Of a stretch of 32,507 nt of DNA, positions 15,198 to 22,823 are shown in pieces. Each line of letters starts with the position of its first letter. The first letter of the stretch is position 1. Origin of the DNA: Staphylococcus xylosus (GTDB taxonomy: Bacteria > Bacillota > Bacilli > Staphylococcales > Staphylococcaceae); the NCBI RefSeq assembly GCF_002732165.1, contig NZ_MRZO01000012.1, positions 1 to 32,507 on the forward strand, read 5' to 3'. The translations under genes were made by a program, and so were the position numbers. The notes under the pieces are model-generated. The model was not told where the DNA came from. It did not search any database and was given only the letters and a program-made list of their open reading frames with translations.

Positions 15198-16799
15198 ATG
15201 CCAGCAATTTTTTGGTTCTTTATAGCTTTTCTTTTTTTGGGTACTGCATTAATGATTATCTCACCCATTGTTGCCAACAAAAAACTTATGCACGATATCA
15301 AACCATTATGGGATAATAAACGCCCATTAGAGAATTTCATTAGACCGAATCATACTTATAGTTACCAATTTGATACATATAAACATAAATTTAACAGCGC
15401 AACCTTGATAGACGAAAAAACGTGGTCAGATTTAAATCTTGATAGCGTATTTCATAATATGAATTTTAATTTTACAGCTATTGGCGAAATGAGGCTTTTT
15501 GCAACTTTAAAAAATATGTTCAAAGTAACAGACGCTCAACTTCTTTCGAATATTACAACTAACTTAGATTTTAGGAATAAAATATCATTGTATTTAGCGC
15601 AAATTGGAAAAGCAATCTATCCTACTTTTCCTGATCAAATCTCATCGATTAAACGCAATAATTTTTTTATGATTTGTACATACTTACCATTAATTTTTAT
15701 AATGCTATCCATTTTCATTCCTAGCATTGGCATTAGTTTAACTATTGTTTCTGCAATTTTTAATATGATGTTAAGTGGATTTTTAAAAAAGACTTATGAA
15801 CAAGATTTAAATTCAATGTTCTACACGTCAACCGTTATCAAAAAAGCGTATGCCATCCAACAACTCGAACTCGCACCTAATCTAGATATTGACTTTAAAC
15901 ATTTTGTTATAGCCCGCAAATTTAGTGGCTTGCTAGGTCGTGTGAACTCAAACGATGAAACATCTGTGTTTTCATTATTATTCAAATTAATCTTTATGAT
16001 GGATTATCATCTATTTCATTTAATTCAAAACAGTTTTAAAAAGTATGAAGATGAAGTAATGGCGTGCTATGAATACATCGCTAATATTGATAATCATTAT
16101 GCTGTAGCTTTGTGGAGAGAAACTTTAGATCATTATATAGTTCCTCAAGTTACAGAAAAGGATGTTATTCATTTTAAACAGTTAACACATCCATTGATTA
16201 ATGGTGCAGTTCCAAACGATTTAGCGATAGACAATCATATTTTACTAACTGGTTCAAACGCATCAGGTAAGTCCACATTTATGAAAGCTGTTGCGCTCAA
16301 CATCGTATTATCACAAACCATTAACACTGCTACAGCTAAAGAATTTGAGTATAAGCCTGGTATGGTTTATACCTCAATGGTCAACCAAGATGATATCTTA
16401 ACAGGTGATAGTTATTTCATGACTGAAATCAAATCTATTAAACGTCTATTTGATATCACAACAACTAACAAAGTGTATTGCTTTATTGATGAAATTTTTA
16501 AAGGTACGAATACCACAGAGCGTATTGCTGCATCAGAGTCTGTCCTAAGTTATCTCGATCAACTTGAAGGCTATACTGTCATTGCCGCTACGCATGACAT
16601 TGAGCTCTCTTCTTTACTAGGCAATGTGTATTCAAATTATCATTTTAATGAGTCTATAACTGAGGATAACATTTCATTTGACTTCAAGATTAAGCAAGGT
16701 AAAGCTGATACCCGAAATGCGATAGAATTACTTAGAATTATGTCATTTCCGAAGAAAATTTATAATCGTGCAAAGTCATCAGCAAACCGTAATACTTAA
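15198..16799 (+). CDS. membrane-anchored MutS-like ATPase
   Basis: This 533-residue protein ends in a MutS-type ATPase domain: Walker A GSNASGKST (352-360), a MutS-like segment around TGDSYFMTEIKSIK, Walker B VYCFIDEIFKGTNTTER and the switch ATHDIELSSLL. Unlike mismatch-repair MutS it lacks the N-terminal mismatch-binding and connector domains; instead it has a transmembrane helix at 4-26 and a hydrophobic pair at about 156-195. The middle part resembles the MutS lever/core region. The role is unknown; a DNA-transaction function at the membrane is possible. ATG 15198 has AAAGGGAG upstream. Terminator at 16846-16880. Confidence 0.85.
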   Translation: MPAIFWFFIAFLFLGTALMIISPIVANKKLMHDIKPLWDNKRPLENFIRPNHTYSYQFDTYKHKFNSATLIDEKTWSDLNLDSVFHNMNFNFTAIGEMRLFATLKNMFKVTDAQLLSNITTNLDFRNKISLYLAQIGKAIYPTFPDQISSIKRNNFFMICTYLPLIFIMLSIFIPSIGISLTIVSAIFNMMLSGFLKKTYEQDLNSMFYTSTVIKKAYAIQQLELAPNLDIDFKHFVIARKFSGLLGRVNSNDETSVFSLLFKLIFMMDYHLFHLIQNSFKKYEDEVMACYEYIANIDNHYAVALWRETLDHYIVPQVTEKDVIHFKQLTHPLINGAVPNDLAIDNHILLTGSNASGKSTFMKAVALNIVLSQTINTATAKEFEYKPGMVYTSMVNQDDILTGDSYFMTEIKSIKRLFDITTTNKVYCFIDEIFKGTNTTERIAASESVLSYLDQLEGYTVIAATHDIELSSLLGNVYSNYHFNESITEDNISFDFKIKQGKADTRNAIELLRIMSFPKKIYNRAKSSANRNT

Positions 16800-16845
16800 T
16801 CAAAAATTGTTTTTTCGCTTCATTTATTATTGCTTATAACTACAA

Positions 16846-16880
16846 ATAGAGAGGATGGATATTTATTCCATCCTCTCTAT
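16846..16880. terminator. hairpin between MutS-like and VOC genes
   Basis: ATAGAGAGGATGGA (16846-16859) pairs perfectly with TCCATCCTCTCTAT (16867-16880). T-runs are short on both strands; the two convergent genes probably share it. Confidence 0.7.
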
Positions 16881-16931
16881 CTGTATAAATCAAACATAAT
16901 TTTTAATAAAATCCGCCCATAAATTCATGCT

Positions 16932-17354
16932 TTATTCAGCATTAACCATCCACGTAACACCAAATGGATCATTAAACATACCATAAAAATCTGACCATTC
17001 AGTTTTACCTAATGGCATCGTCACTTCACAGCCCGCTGCTACTGCTTTATCAAAAAATGCTTTTGCCTTTTCCTTTTCCGATTCATTCGAACCATCAAAT
17101 GTGAAGGTAACAATCGCACCACTATTATCTATTTTCTTATTCTTCCACGTGTCACTACAATAGAATGTTTCACCAAGTATATTAAATGAGGCGTTCATTG
17201 TAAAATCTGCGTCCACTTGATATTCTTCCGGCATATTTGCGAACATTTCATGGTCCCCACCTACACGTTGTATATCCGTTGCACCAAAATGTTCTTCATA
17301 AAAATTTAATGCGGCCAAACTATTTTGAAAATTAAAATATTGAACTGCTTTCAT
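16932..17354 (-). CDS. VOC family protein (PhnB/glyoxalase-like)
   Basis: The 140-residue product looks like the PhnB-like branch of the vicinal oxygen chelate superfamily: MKAVQYFNFQNSLAALNFYEEHFGA at the N-terminus and a C-terminal WSDFYGMFNDPFGVTWMVN, the usual ending for this family. Some relatives bind metal and act on small molecules or confer drug resistance, but no specific function can be assigned. The start is ATG 17354, behind AAGGAGG; an earlier in-frame codon at 17390 lies upstream of that site. Single gene with its own hairpin downstream. Confidence 0.85.
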   Translation of the reverse strand: MKAVQYFNFQNSLAALNFYEEHFGATDIQRVGGDHEMFANMPEEYQVDADFTMNASFNILGETFYCSDTWKNKKIDNSGAIVTFTFDGSNESEKEKAKAFFDKAVAAGCEVTMPLGKTEWSDFYGMFNDPFGVTWMVNAE

Positions 17355-17547
17355 AATTAACTTCCTCCTTGTGGTGTTAAACATCAACACGTATTAAATC
17401 AATTATTTAAATGTCTATAAATTACTTATACCCATATTCTGTTGTTATAAAGTGGAGAATTTTTAATTTTTTCACTACAACCTTTAATAGTTAAAAACTT
17501 AAAGAACAGTAGTCAATTTATCCAACATCCATAAGTCTATTAAACAC

Positions 17548-17586
17548 AAAAAAGTCCAAGACATTTATTTATATCTAGGACTTTTT
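17548..17586 (-). terminator. terminator of the tsaE-tsaB-rimI-tsaD operon
   Basis: AAAAAAGTCC (17548-17557) and GGACTTTTT (17578-17586) form a stem flanked by T-runs on both strands, 39 bases after the tsaD stop. Confidence 0.85.
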
Positions 17587-17624
17587 GAAAGTAACTACTA
17601 CATTAACATAGTAATTTCCACTAA

Positions 17625-18647
17625 TTATTTAACTGTAAATGCTTCAATATCTAAACTATTAACACCATTCAATGTCATATCTGCTGTAACACCTGCATTA
17701 TATAAATAATGGGCCGCTGCACCAATCATAGCAGCATTATCTGTGCATAATTTAGGGCTTGGTATTGAGAGTGTAATATTGTGACTTTCACAGGCTTCTG
17801 ATAAGGTAGACCTTAAACCTTTATTACTCGCTACACCACCTGCAACTATAAGTTGGTTTACACTGTAAGCTTCACATGCTGATATAGATTTGCCAACTAA
17901 TACTTCAACGACACTATTTTGGAAACTTGTCGCGACATTCGCTTTGTTAATTTCCTCACCTTTTTGTCGAATGTTATGAAGTTTGTTTATAACCGCACTT
18001 TTTAATCCACTAAAACTAAAATCATAACTATCTTTGTCTAGCCATACTCTTGGAAAATCATAGCTATCTTGACCCTGAGCAGCTAATTTATCAACTTGTG
18101 GTCCACCTGGATAACTAAGTCCAATGGTTCTAGCTACCTTATCATATGCTTCACCAACAGCATCATCCCTAGTTTCACCAATAACCTCAAAGTTCAAATG
18201 ATCCTTCATATAAATTAATTCTGTATGTCCACCTGAAACGATTAATGACATGACTGGAAACTGGAGTGGTTTTTCTAAATGATTCGCATATATATGACCA
18301 GCTATATGATGTACTGGAATTAACGGTTTGTCATATGCAAATGCTAATGCTTTCGCAGCATTTATACCGACTAACAAAGCCCCTATCAAGCCAGGACCTT
18401 GCGTGACTGCTACTGCATCAACCTGCATCATTGTTACATCAGCAGTATTCAATGCTTCATCAATAGTAGTTGTGATACCTTCAACATGATGTCTACTCGC
18501 TACTTCTGGTACGACACCGCCAAACCTTTTATGGCTTTCAATCTGACTTAGAACGATATTACTTAGTATATCTGTTCCGTTTTTAATAACACTGACACTT
18601 GTTTCATCACAACTGGATTCAATTGCTAATATTATTGTTTCATTCAT
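17625..18647 (-). CDS. tsaD: TsaD, t6A tRNA threonylcarbamoyltransferase
   Basis: TsaD (formerly Gcp/YgjD) transfers threonylcarbamoyl from TC-AMP to A37 of ANN-decoding tRNAs, together with TsaB and TsaE. The 340-residue protein has the ASKHA fold, with the N-terminal phosphate loop [12 protein letters not shown] (8-19), the metal-binding HxxxH pair H114/H118 in [14 protein letters not shown] and a C-terminal [10 protein letters not shown]. It overlaps rimI by 8 bases at ATG 18647. The whole complex is encoded in one minus-strand operon; TsaC is not in the window. Confidence 0.96.
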   Translation of the reverse strand: MNETIILAIESSCDETSVSVIKNGTDILSNIVLSQIESHKRFGGVVPEVASRHHVEGITTTIDEALNTADVTMMQVDAVAVTQGPGLIGALLVGINAAKALAFAYDKPLIPVHHIAGHIYANHLEKPLQFPVMSLIVSGGHTELIYMKDHLNFEVIGETRDDAVGEAYDKVARTIGLSYPGGPQVDKLAAQGQDSYDFPRVWLDKDSYDFSFSGLKSAVINKLHNIRQKGEEINKANVATSFQNSVVEVLVGKSISACEAYSVNQLIVAGGVASNKGLRSTLSEACESHNITLSIPSPKLCTDNAAMIGAAAHYLYNAGVTADMTLNGVNSLDIEAFTVK

Positions 18648-19104
18648 TTAAATTCACCCACATAACTATTGCATCCTCACCTTCACCATAATAATTTTTT
18701 CGCTTACCACCATATTGAAAGCCTAAATTTGTATAAACATGTTGCGCAATCTCATTATCCACCCGTACTTCTAAACTCATTACTTCGCATTTAGTTTGGA
18801 CATAACTCATTGCATACTTGAGTAATAATTGTCCAAGTCCATAGCCTCTATATGATTCATCAATAGCAACCGTAGTTATTTGTGCTTGATCTATCACAAT
18901 CCAAACACCTATATAGCCAATTATTTTTTCATTAAATTCTATAATAAAATAATGTGCGAATTCATTTTTTTCTATTTCATGATAAAACGCATCAATTGAC
19001 CAACTACTATCATTAAAACTATTTCTTTCAATATCAAATACTTGAGGGACATCTCCAAAATCCATTAACCGAATATTTAACTCTTGTTCTGTTGGTTTAA
19101 CCAA
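18640..19104 (-). CDS. rimI: RimI-like N-acetyltransferase (GNAT)
   Basis: The 154-residue GNAT protein has the acetyl-CoA loop [11 protein letters not shown] (about 85-95) and the beta-bulge region around [14 protein letters not shown]. RimI acetylates the N-terminus of ribosomal protein S18 and probably other proteins; in Firmicutes it is usually encoded between tsaB and tsaD, as here. The likely start is TTG 19104, 10 bases after GAGG, inside the end of tsaB (28-base overlap). An internal ATG at codon 14 is a less likely alternative because it would remove part of the first strand. Confidence 0.88.
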   Translation of the reverse strand: MVKPTEQELNIRLMDFGDVPQVFDIERNSFNDSSWSIDAFYHEIEKNEFAHYFIIEFNEKIIGYIGVWIVIDQAQITTVAIDESYRGYGLGQLLLKYAMSYVQTKCEVMSLEVRVDNEIAQHVYTNLGFQYGGKRKNYYGEGEDAIVMWVNLNE

Positions 19105-19739
19105 TTTCTTTCAGCCTCAGATACTTTAATATAGTTTGGTGTAAATTGATGTACATCAGTTGGTTGATCTATGAGTGATTGCATGTACTTGGCTTGTGGT
19201 AAATTTGGAATACAAGGATTATCTAATAACGACTCTAACTTTTCGCTATCTGTCCCAATAAATTTATATGGTTCAGCTAATTCGTGTAATAAATCTAGCA
19301 GGCTCTTAATTGTAATATATTGATCTTCAATAATTTGCTTTAGTTGTCCATTTTCATTTTTATAAACACCGGCATAAACAGCTTCACGGCGCGCATCAAA
19401 TATAGGCACAATTAAACCTGTTTCTTCAGTTGCTGTTGCAGCAAGTGCTTTCAGTGAAGATACACCATATAGTTCAGCATTTAAAGCATAGGCTAATGTT
19501 TTCGCTACAGTAACTCCAATTCTCAGACCAGTATACGAACCTGGTCCTTCTGCGACAACAATGGCATCTATATCTTTCTTTGCTAATTGACTATCAGTAA
19601 TCACTTTGGAAATAGCTGGCATCAATTGTACCGAATGGTTCGTTCTCTCGTTAGTATTTATCTCGTTTAACACTTTATTATCTTGTGCTATAGCTACGGA
19701 TAATGGCTGATTGGATGTATCAATTAGCAGATAGTTCAC
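19077..19739 (-). CDS. tsaB: TsaB, t6A biosynthesis scaffold
   Basis: TsaB is the ASKHA-fold partner that dimerises with TsaD and binds TsaE. The start that fits best is GTG 19739, 9 bases after AAGGAGG: the product then begins MNYLLIDTSNQPLSVA, the normal TsaB N-terminus, and has 220 residues as in S. aureus. ATG 19748 abuts the Shine-Dalgarno and TTG 19745 is only 3 bases from it, so both are poor. The motif VVAEGPGSYTGLRIGV (family GPGSxTGxR) is present. The gene begins inside the end of tsaE and runs into rimI. Confidence 0.92.
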   Translation of the reverse strand: MNYLLIDTSNQPLSVAIAQDNKVLNEINTNERTNHSVQLMPAISKVITDSQLAKKDIDAIVVAEGPGSYTGLRIGVTVAKTLAYALNAELYGVSSLKALAATATEETGLIVPIFDARREAVYAGVYKNENGQLKQIIEDQYITIKSLLDLLHELAEPYKFIGTDSEKLESLLDNPCIPNLPQAKYMQSLIDQPTDVHQFTPNYIKVSEAERNWLNQQNKS

Positions 19740-20181
19740 GTTCAACATCCTCCTTAATTCTAAGATAATGCTCACCTTGAGCATCTAAAGTTATCGTGCG
19801 CTCAGTTGTATTTTCCGTTTTAATATTAATAGATAAATAATAATCAGGTAAAAATTCTGCTATAAATTGACTCCATTCAATCAGAATTACGGCGTCATCT
19901 TCAAAATATTCTTCAAACCCTAAATCTTCTTCTGAGTCTTCTAATCTATAACAATCCATATGATGTAATTTTACACCTGTACCTTGATATGACTTTATAA
20001 TATTAAACGTTGGAGAATTGATATTCCGTTTTACACCTAAAGATTTTCCGATAAATTGACTTAAAGTTGTCTTACCAGCACCTAAGTCTCCATTTAGTAA
20101 AATTAAATCACCAGCAGTTAGATATTTTGTTAACACCTCACCAAAATGCGACATGTCATTGATATTATTAATTTTTATCAT
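19720..20181 (-). CDS. tsaE: TsaE, t6A biosynthesis ATPase
   Basis: TsaE is the P-loop ATPase that resets the TsaB-TsaD complex during t6A formation. The 153-residue protein has Walker A GDLGAGKTT (31-39), the switch segment SPTFNIIKSY and the DCYRLEDSEEDLGFEEYF segment conserved in TsaE. The start chosen is ATG 20181, behind GGAGAGGAC; the upstream frame (to 20211) overlaps that site. Eleven bases before the GGAG begins a long perfect hairpin (20198-20233), the first unit of the 66-bp repeat array, so the 5' leader of this operon is structurally unusual. Confidence 0.93.
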   Translation of the reverse strand: MIKINNINDMSHFGEVLTKYLTAGDLILLNGDLGAGKTTLSQFIGKSLGVKRNINSPTFNIIKSYQGTGVKLHHMDCYRLEDSEEDLGFEEYFEDDAVILIEWSQFIAEFLPDYYLSINIKTENTTERTITLDAQGEHYLRIKEDVERELSAN

Positions 20182-20197
20182 TGTCCTCTCCTTTTTT

Positions 20198-20633
20198 AGC
20201 GACACTTCCAAATTTATTTGGATTAGTGTCGCTTATGCATTTGCTTTAAGCTAAGGCGTTCCTCTATACACTTCCAAATTTATTTGGATTAGTGTCACTT
20301 ATGCATTTGCTTTAAGCTAAGGCGTTCCTCTATACACTTCCAATTTTATTTGGATTAGTGTCGCTTATGCATTTGCTTTAAGCTAAGGCGTTCCTCTATA
20401 CACTTCCTAATTTATTTGGATTAGTGTCGCTTATGCATTTGCTTTAAGCTAAGGCGTTCCTCTATACACTTCCTAATTTATTTGGATTTGTGTCGCTTAT
20501 GCATTTGCTTTAAGCTAAGGCGTCCCTCTATACACTTCCAATTTTATTTGGATTTGTGTCGCTTATGCATTTGCTTTAAGCTAAGGCGTTCCTCTATACA
20601 CTTCCAATTTTATTTGGATTAGTGTCGCTTTTT
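20198..20633. repeat. 66-bp tandem repeats, six full and one partial
   Basis: Units begin with CACTTCC at 20203, 20269, 20335, 20401, 20467, 20533 and 20599, an exact 66-base period. The seventh is partial, diverging after about 20630. Each unit has an inner palindrome (CCAAAT-TT-ATTTGG or a variant) between CACT and AGTG arms, then GCTTATGCATTTGC and CTCTATA. The outermost unit near tsaE extends the arms to AGCGACACT (20198-20206) and AGTGTCGCT (20225-20233). Copies differ at a few sites (for example CCAAATTT, CCAATTTT, CCTAATTT). All six frames contain stops in each unit, so it is non-coding. No cas genes are present and there are no unique spacers, so it is not CRISPR. Confidence 0.95.
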
Positions 20634-20728
20634 CATTAGCCGTCACTGTTTTACAATAAAGTTTACAAAGCTCAAACAAAAATCTTGCGTCTATATTCTA
20701 ATAACTTTTTATCTACATAAAATTAACT

Positions 20729-20734
20729 ATTATA
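20729..20734 (-). promoter_or_regulatory. possible -10 for the tsaE operon
   Basis: A TATAAT on the minus strand lies beyond the repeat array; no good -35 is visible. If used, the operon leader of about 540 bases would include all repeat units. Confidence 0.3.
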
Positions 20735-20800
20735 GTTTAACAAATTTTTTCCAATATTACTTCAAAGTGAAACAAGTTCTTACTAAATTAGAATAGTTTG

Positions 20801-20880
20801 AATTGATAGAAAATTGCAAAAAGTTGTTGACATCGCCAATATGATGTAGTAAATTTAATTTATCAAATTTTTAGATATTT
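20801..20880 (+). promoter_or_regulatory. ilv promoter with CodY-like sites
   Basis: TTGACA (20827-20832) and TAAATT (20850-20855) are 17 bases apart, giving a start near 20862. AATTGATAGAAAATT (20801-20815) and AATTTTTAGATATTT (20866-20880) each match the 15-base CodY consensus AATTTTCWGAAAATT with three mismatches, one just upstream of the -35 and one at the start site. CodY repression of ilv-leu is established in S. aureus. Confidence 0.7.
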
Positions 20881-20928
20881 CAAACAAATCAAACAAATAA
20901 ACCATTCTATCGAGAGGAGTATAATAAA

Positions 20929-20997
20929 ATGACCAAACATACAATGCAATATCAACCGACAACTTCAAATATTTTAGTCATTTTATTATGCTCATAG
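20929..20997 (+). CDS. ilv-leu leader peptide (attenuator)
   Basis: A 22-residue ORF begins at ATG 20929, 9 bases after GAGAGGAG, and ends at TAG 20995-20997. Its C-terminus, ILVILLCS, contains a run of Ile, Leu and Val codons (ATT TTA GTC ATT TTA TTA), the amino acids this operon makes. Stalling there when charged branched-chain tRNA is scarce would favour the antiterminator formed downstream. A leucine-rich attenuator peptide is known for the S. aureus ilv-leu operon; this one carries all three amino acids. The peptide itself probably has no other function. Confidence 0.88.
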   Translation: MTKHTMQYQPTTSNILVILLCS

Positions 20998-21095
20998 GAC
21001 TGGAACTTTAGTAAAGAAACTACTAAACGTTTAAGTCCTTATTCTAGTTGAATGGGACTTAAAAGCGTCCCAATTATTTATTGGGACGCTTTTTT
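20996..21095 (+). terminator. ilv-leu transcription attenuator
   Basis: Three alternative pairings are visible. AGGACT (20996-21001) with AGTCCT (21034-21039), helped by TTTAGT (21007-21012) with ACTAAA (21022-21027), is the pause/protector hairpin. TTAAGTCC (21031-21038) with GGACTTAA (21055-21062) is the antiterminator. AAAAGCGTCCCAAT (21061-21074) with ATTGGGACGCTTTTTT (21080-21095) is the terminator. The antiterminator uses the bases just before and at the foot of the terminator stem, and the protector starts at the leader-peptide stop, as ribosome-mediated attenuation requires. Confidence 0.88.
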
Positions 21096-21122
21096 ATTTT
21101 CAATTTTATGGGGGAATTAGAT

Positions 21123-22811
21123 ATGAGAAGCGATATGATCAAAAAAGGAGATCAGCAAGCTCCAGCAAGAAGTCTTTTGCATGCTACTGGTGCATTAGAA
21201 AAACCAACAGATATGAACAAGCCCTTCGTGGCAATTTGTAATTCGTATATCGATATTGTCCCAGGACATGTACATCTAAGAGAATTAGCAGATATTGCCA
21301 AAGAAGCAATTCGTGAAGCAGGCGCAATTCCCTTTGAATTTGACACAATCGGCGTAGATGATGGTATCGCAATGGGCCATATTGGAATGAGATATTCCCT
21401 ACCCTCTAGAGAAATCATCGCAGACGCTGCAGAAACTGTAATTAATGCACACTGGTTTGATGGCGTATTTTACATTCCAAACTGCGATAAAATAACACCT
21501 GGTATGTTATTAGCAGCAGTAAGAACGAACGTCCCAGCAATCTTTTGCTCAGGTGGACCGATGAAAGCAGGATTATCTTCTGAAGGTAAAGCCTTAACCT
21601 TATCATCTATGTTTGAAGCGGTGGGTGCTTTTAAAGATGGTTCAATTTCAAAAGAAGAATTCTTAGATATGGAACAAAATGCATGCCCTACTTGTGGTTC
21701 ATGTTCTGGAATGTTCACAGCCAATTCAATGAACTGTTTAATGGAAGTATTAGGCCTTTCCCTACCATACAATGGTACAGCATTAGCAGTAAGTGACCAA
21801 CGTAGAGAAATGATTAGAGAAGCAGCATTTAAATTAGTAGATAACATTAAAAACGATTTAAAACCAAAAGATATCGTAACACGAGAAGCAATTGATGACG
21901 CATTCGCATTAGACATGGCGATGGGTGGTTCAACAAATACTGTATTACACACACTTGCTATCGCTAATGAAGCGGGTATTGACTATGATTTAACACGAAT
22001 CAATGAAATTGCCAAGAAGACACCTTATCTTTCAAAAATTGCACCTAGCTCTTCATATTCAATGCATGATGTACACGAAGCTGGTGGCGTTCCGGCAATC
22101 ATCAATGAATTGTTCAAAAAAGAAGGTACACTTCATCCAGACAGAATAACAGCTACAGGTAAAACATTACGAGAAAATAATGAAGACAAGGCAATCTTAA
22201 ACAGTGATGTCATTAGGCATCTTGATAACCCTTATGATAAACAAGGTGGCTTATCCATTTTATACGGTAACATAGCGCCAAAAGGTGCAGTTATAAAAGT
22301 TGGTGGCGTTGACCCATCTATCAAAGTATTTAAAGGTAAAGCGATTTGTTTTAATTCACACGATGAAGCAGTTGAAGCAATTGATAATCATATTGTTCGT
22401 GAAGGTCATGTAGTCGTTATTAGATACGAAGGTCCTAAAGGCGGTCCTGGAATGCCAGAAATGTTAGCTCCTACTTCCTCAATTGTAGGTAGAGGATTAG
22501 GTAAAGATGTAGCTTTAATCACAGATGGTCGTTTCTCAGGTGCAACACGCGGTATCGCAGTAGGTCATGTATCTCCAGAAGCAGCTTCAGGTGGCCCTAT
22601 TGCACTTATCAATGATGGTGATGAAATTACAATTGATTTAACAAATAGAACCTTAGACGTTGAAGTATCAACTGAAACATTAGAAGCTAGAAAACAAGAT
22701 TTAAAACCATTTAAAGCAAAAGTAAAAACAGGTTATCTTGCACGTTACACTGCTTTAGTAACAAGCGCTAATACAGGTGGCATCATGCAAGTACCAGAAA
22801 ATCTAATTTAA
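21123..22811 (+). CDS. ilvD: dihydroxy-acid dehydratase
   Basis: IlvD dehydrates 2,3-dihydroxy-isovalerate and 2,3-dihydroxy-3-methylvalerate to the 2-keto acids, the third common step to valine and isoleucine. The 562-residue protein has the expected iron-sulfur Cys: C39 (AICN), C121 (NCDKITPGM) and C194 in [13 protein letters not shown] 21123 lies 7 bases after GGGGGAA; an earlier in-frame start at 21081 is inside the attenuator terminator and is not credible. It is the first structural gene of the operon and is directly controlled by the leader. Confidence 0.96.
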   Translation: MRSDMIKKGDQQAPARSLLHATGALEKPTDMNKPFVAICNSYIDIVPGHVHLRELADIAKEAIREAGAIPFEFDTIGVDDGIAMGHIGMRYSLPSREIIADAAETVINAHWFDGVFYIPNCDKITPGMLLAAVRTNVPAIFCSGGPMKAGLSSEGKALTLSSMFEAVGAFKDGSISKEEFLDMEQNACPTCGSCSGMFTANSMNCLMEVLGLSLPYNGTALAVSDQRREMIREAAFKLVDNIKNDLKPKDIVTREAIDDAFALDMAMGGSTNTVLHTLAIANEAGIDYDLTRINEIAKKTPYLSKIAPSSSYSMHDVHEAGGVPAIINELFKKEGTLHPDRITATGKTLRENNEDKAILNSDVIRHLDNPYDKQGGLSILYGNIAPKGAVIKVGGVDPSIKVFKGKAICFNSHDEAVEAIDNHIVREGHVVVIRYEGPKGGPGMPEMLAPTSSIVGRGLGKDVALITDGRFSGATRGIAVGHVSPEAASGGPIALINDGDEITIDLTNRTLDVEVSTETLEARKQDLKPFKAKVKTGYLARYTALVTSANTGGIMQVPENLI

Positions 22812-22823
22812 GGAGTGAGCACT

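Noticed and set aside
20198..20633. CRISPR array
   Set aside because: The period is constant and the whole unit repeats; there are no unique spacers and no cas genes nearby.
20862..21095. T-box riboswitch in front of ilvD
   Set aside because: There is no AGGGTGGNACCGCG-like T-box sequence; a leader peptide and attenuator explain the region.
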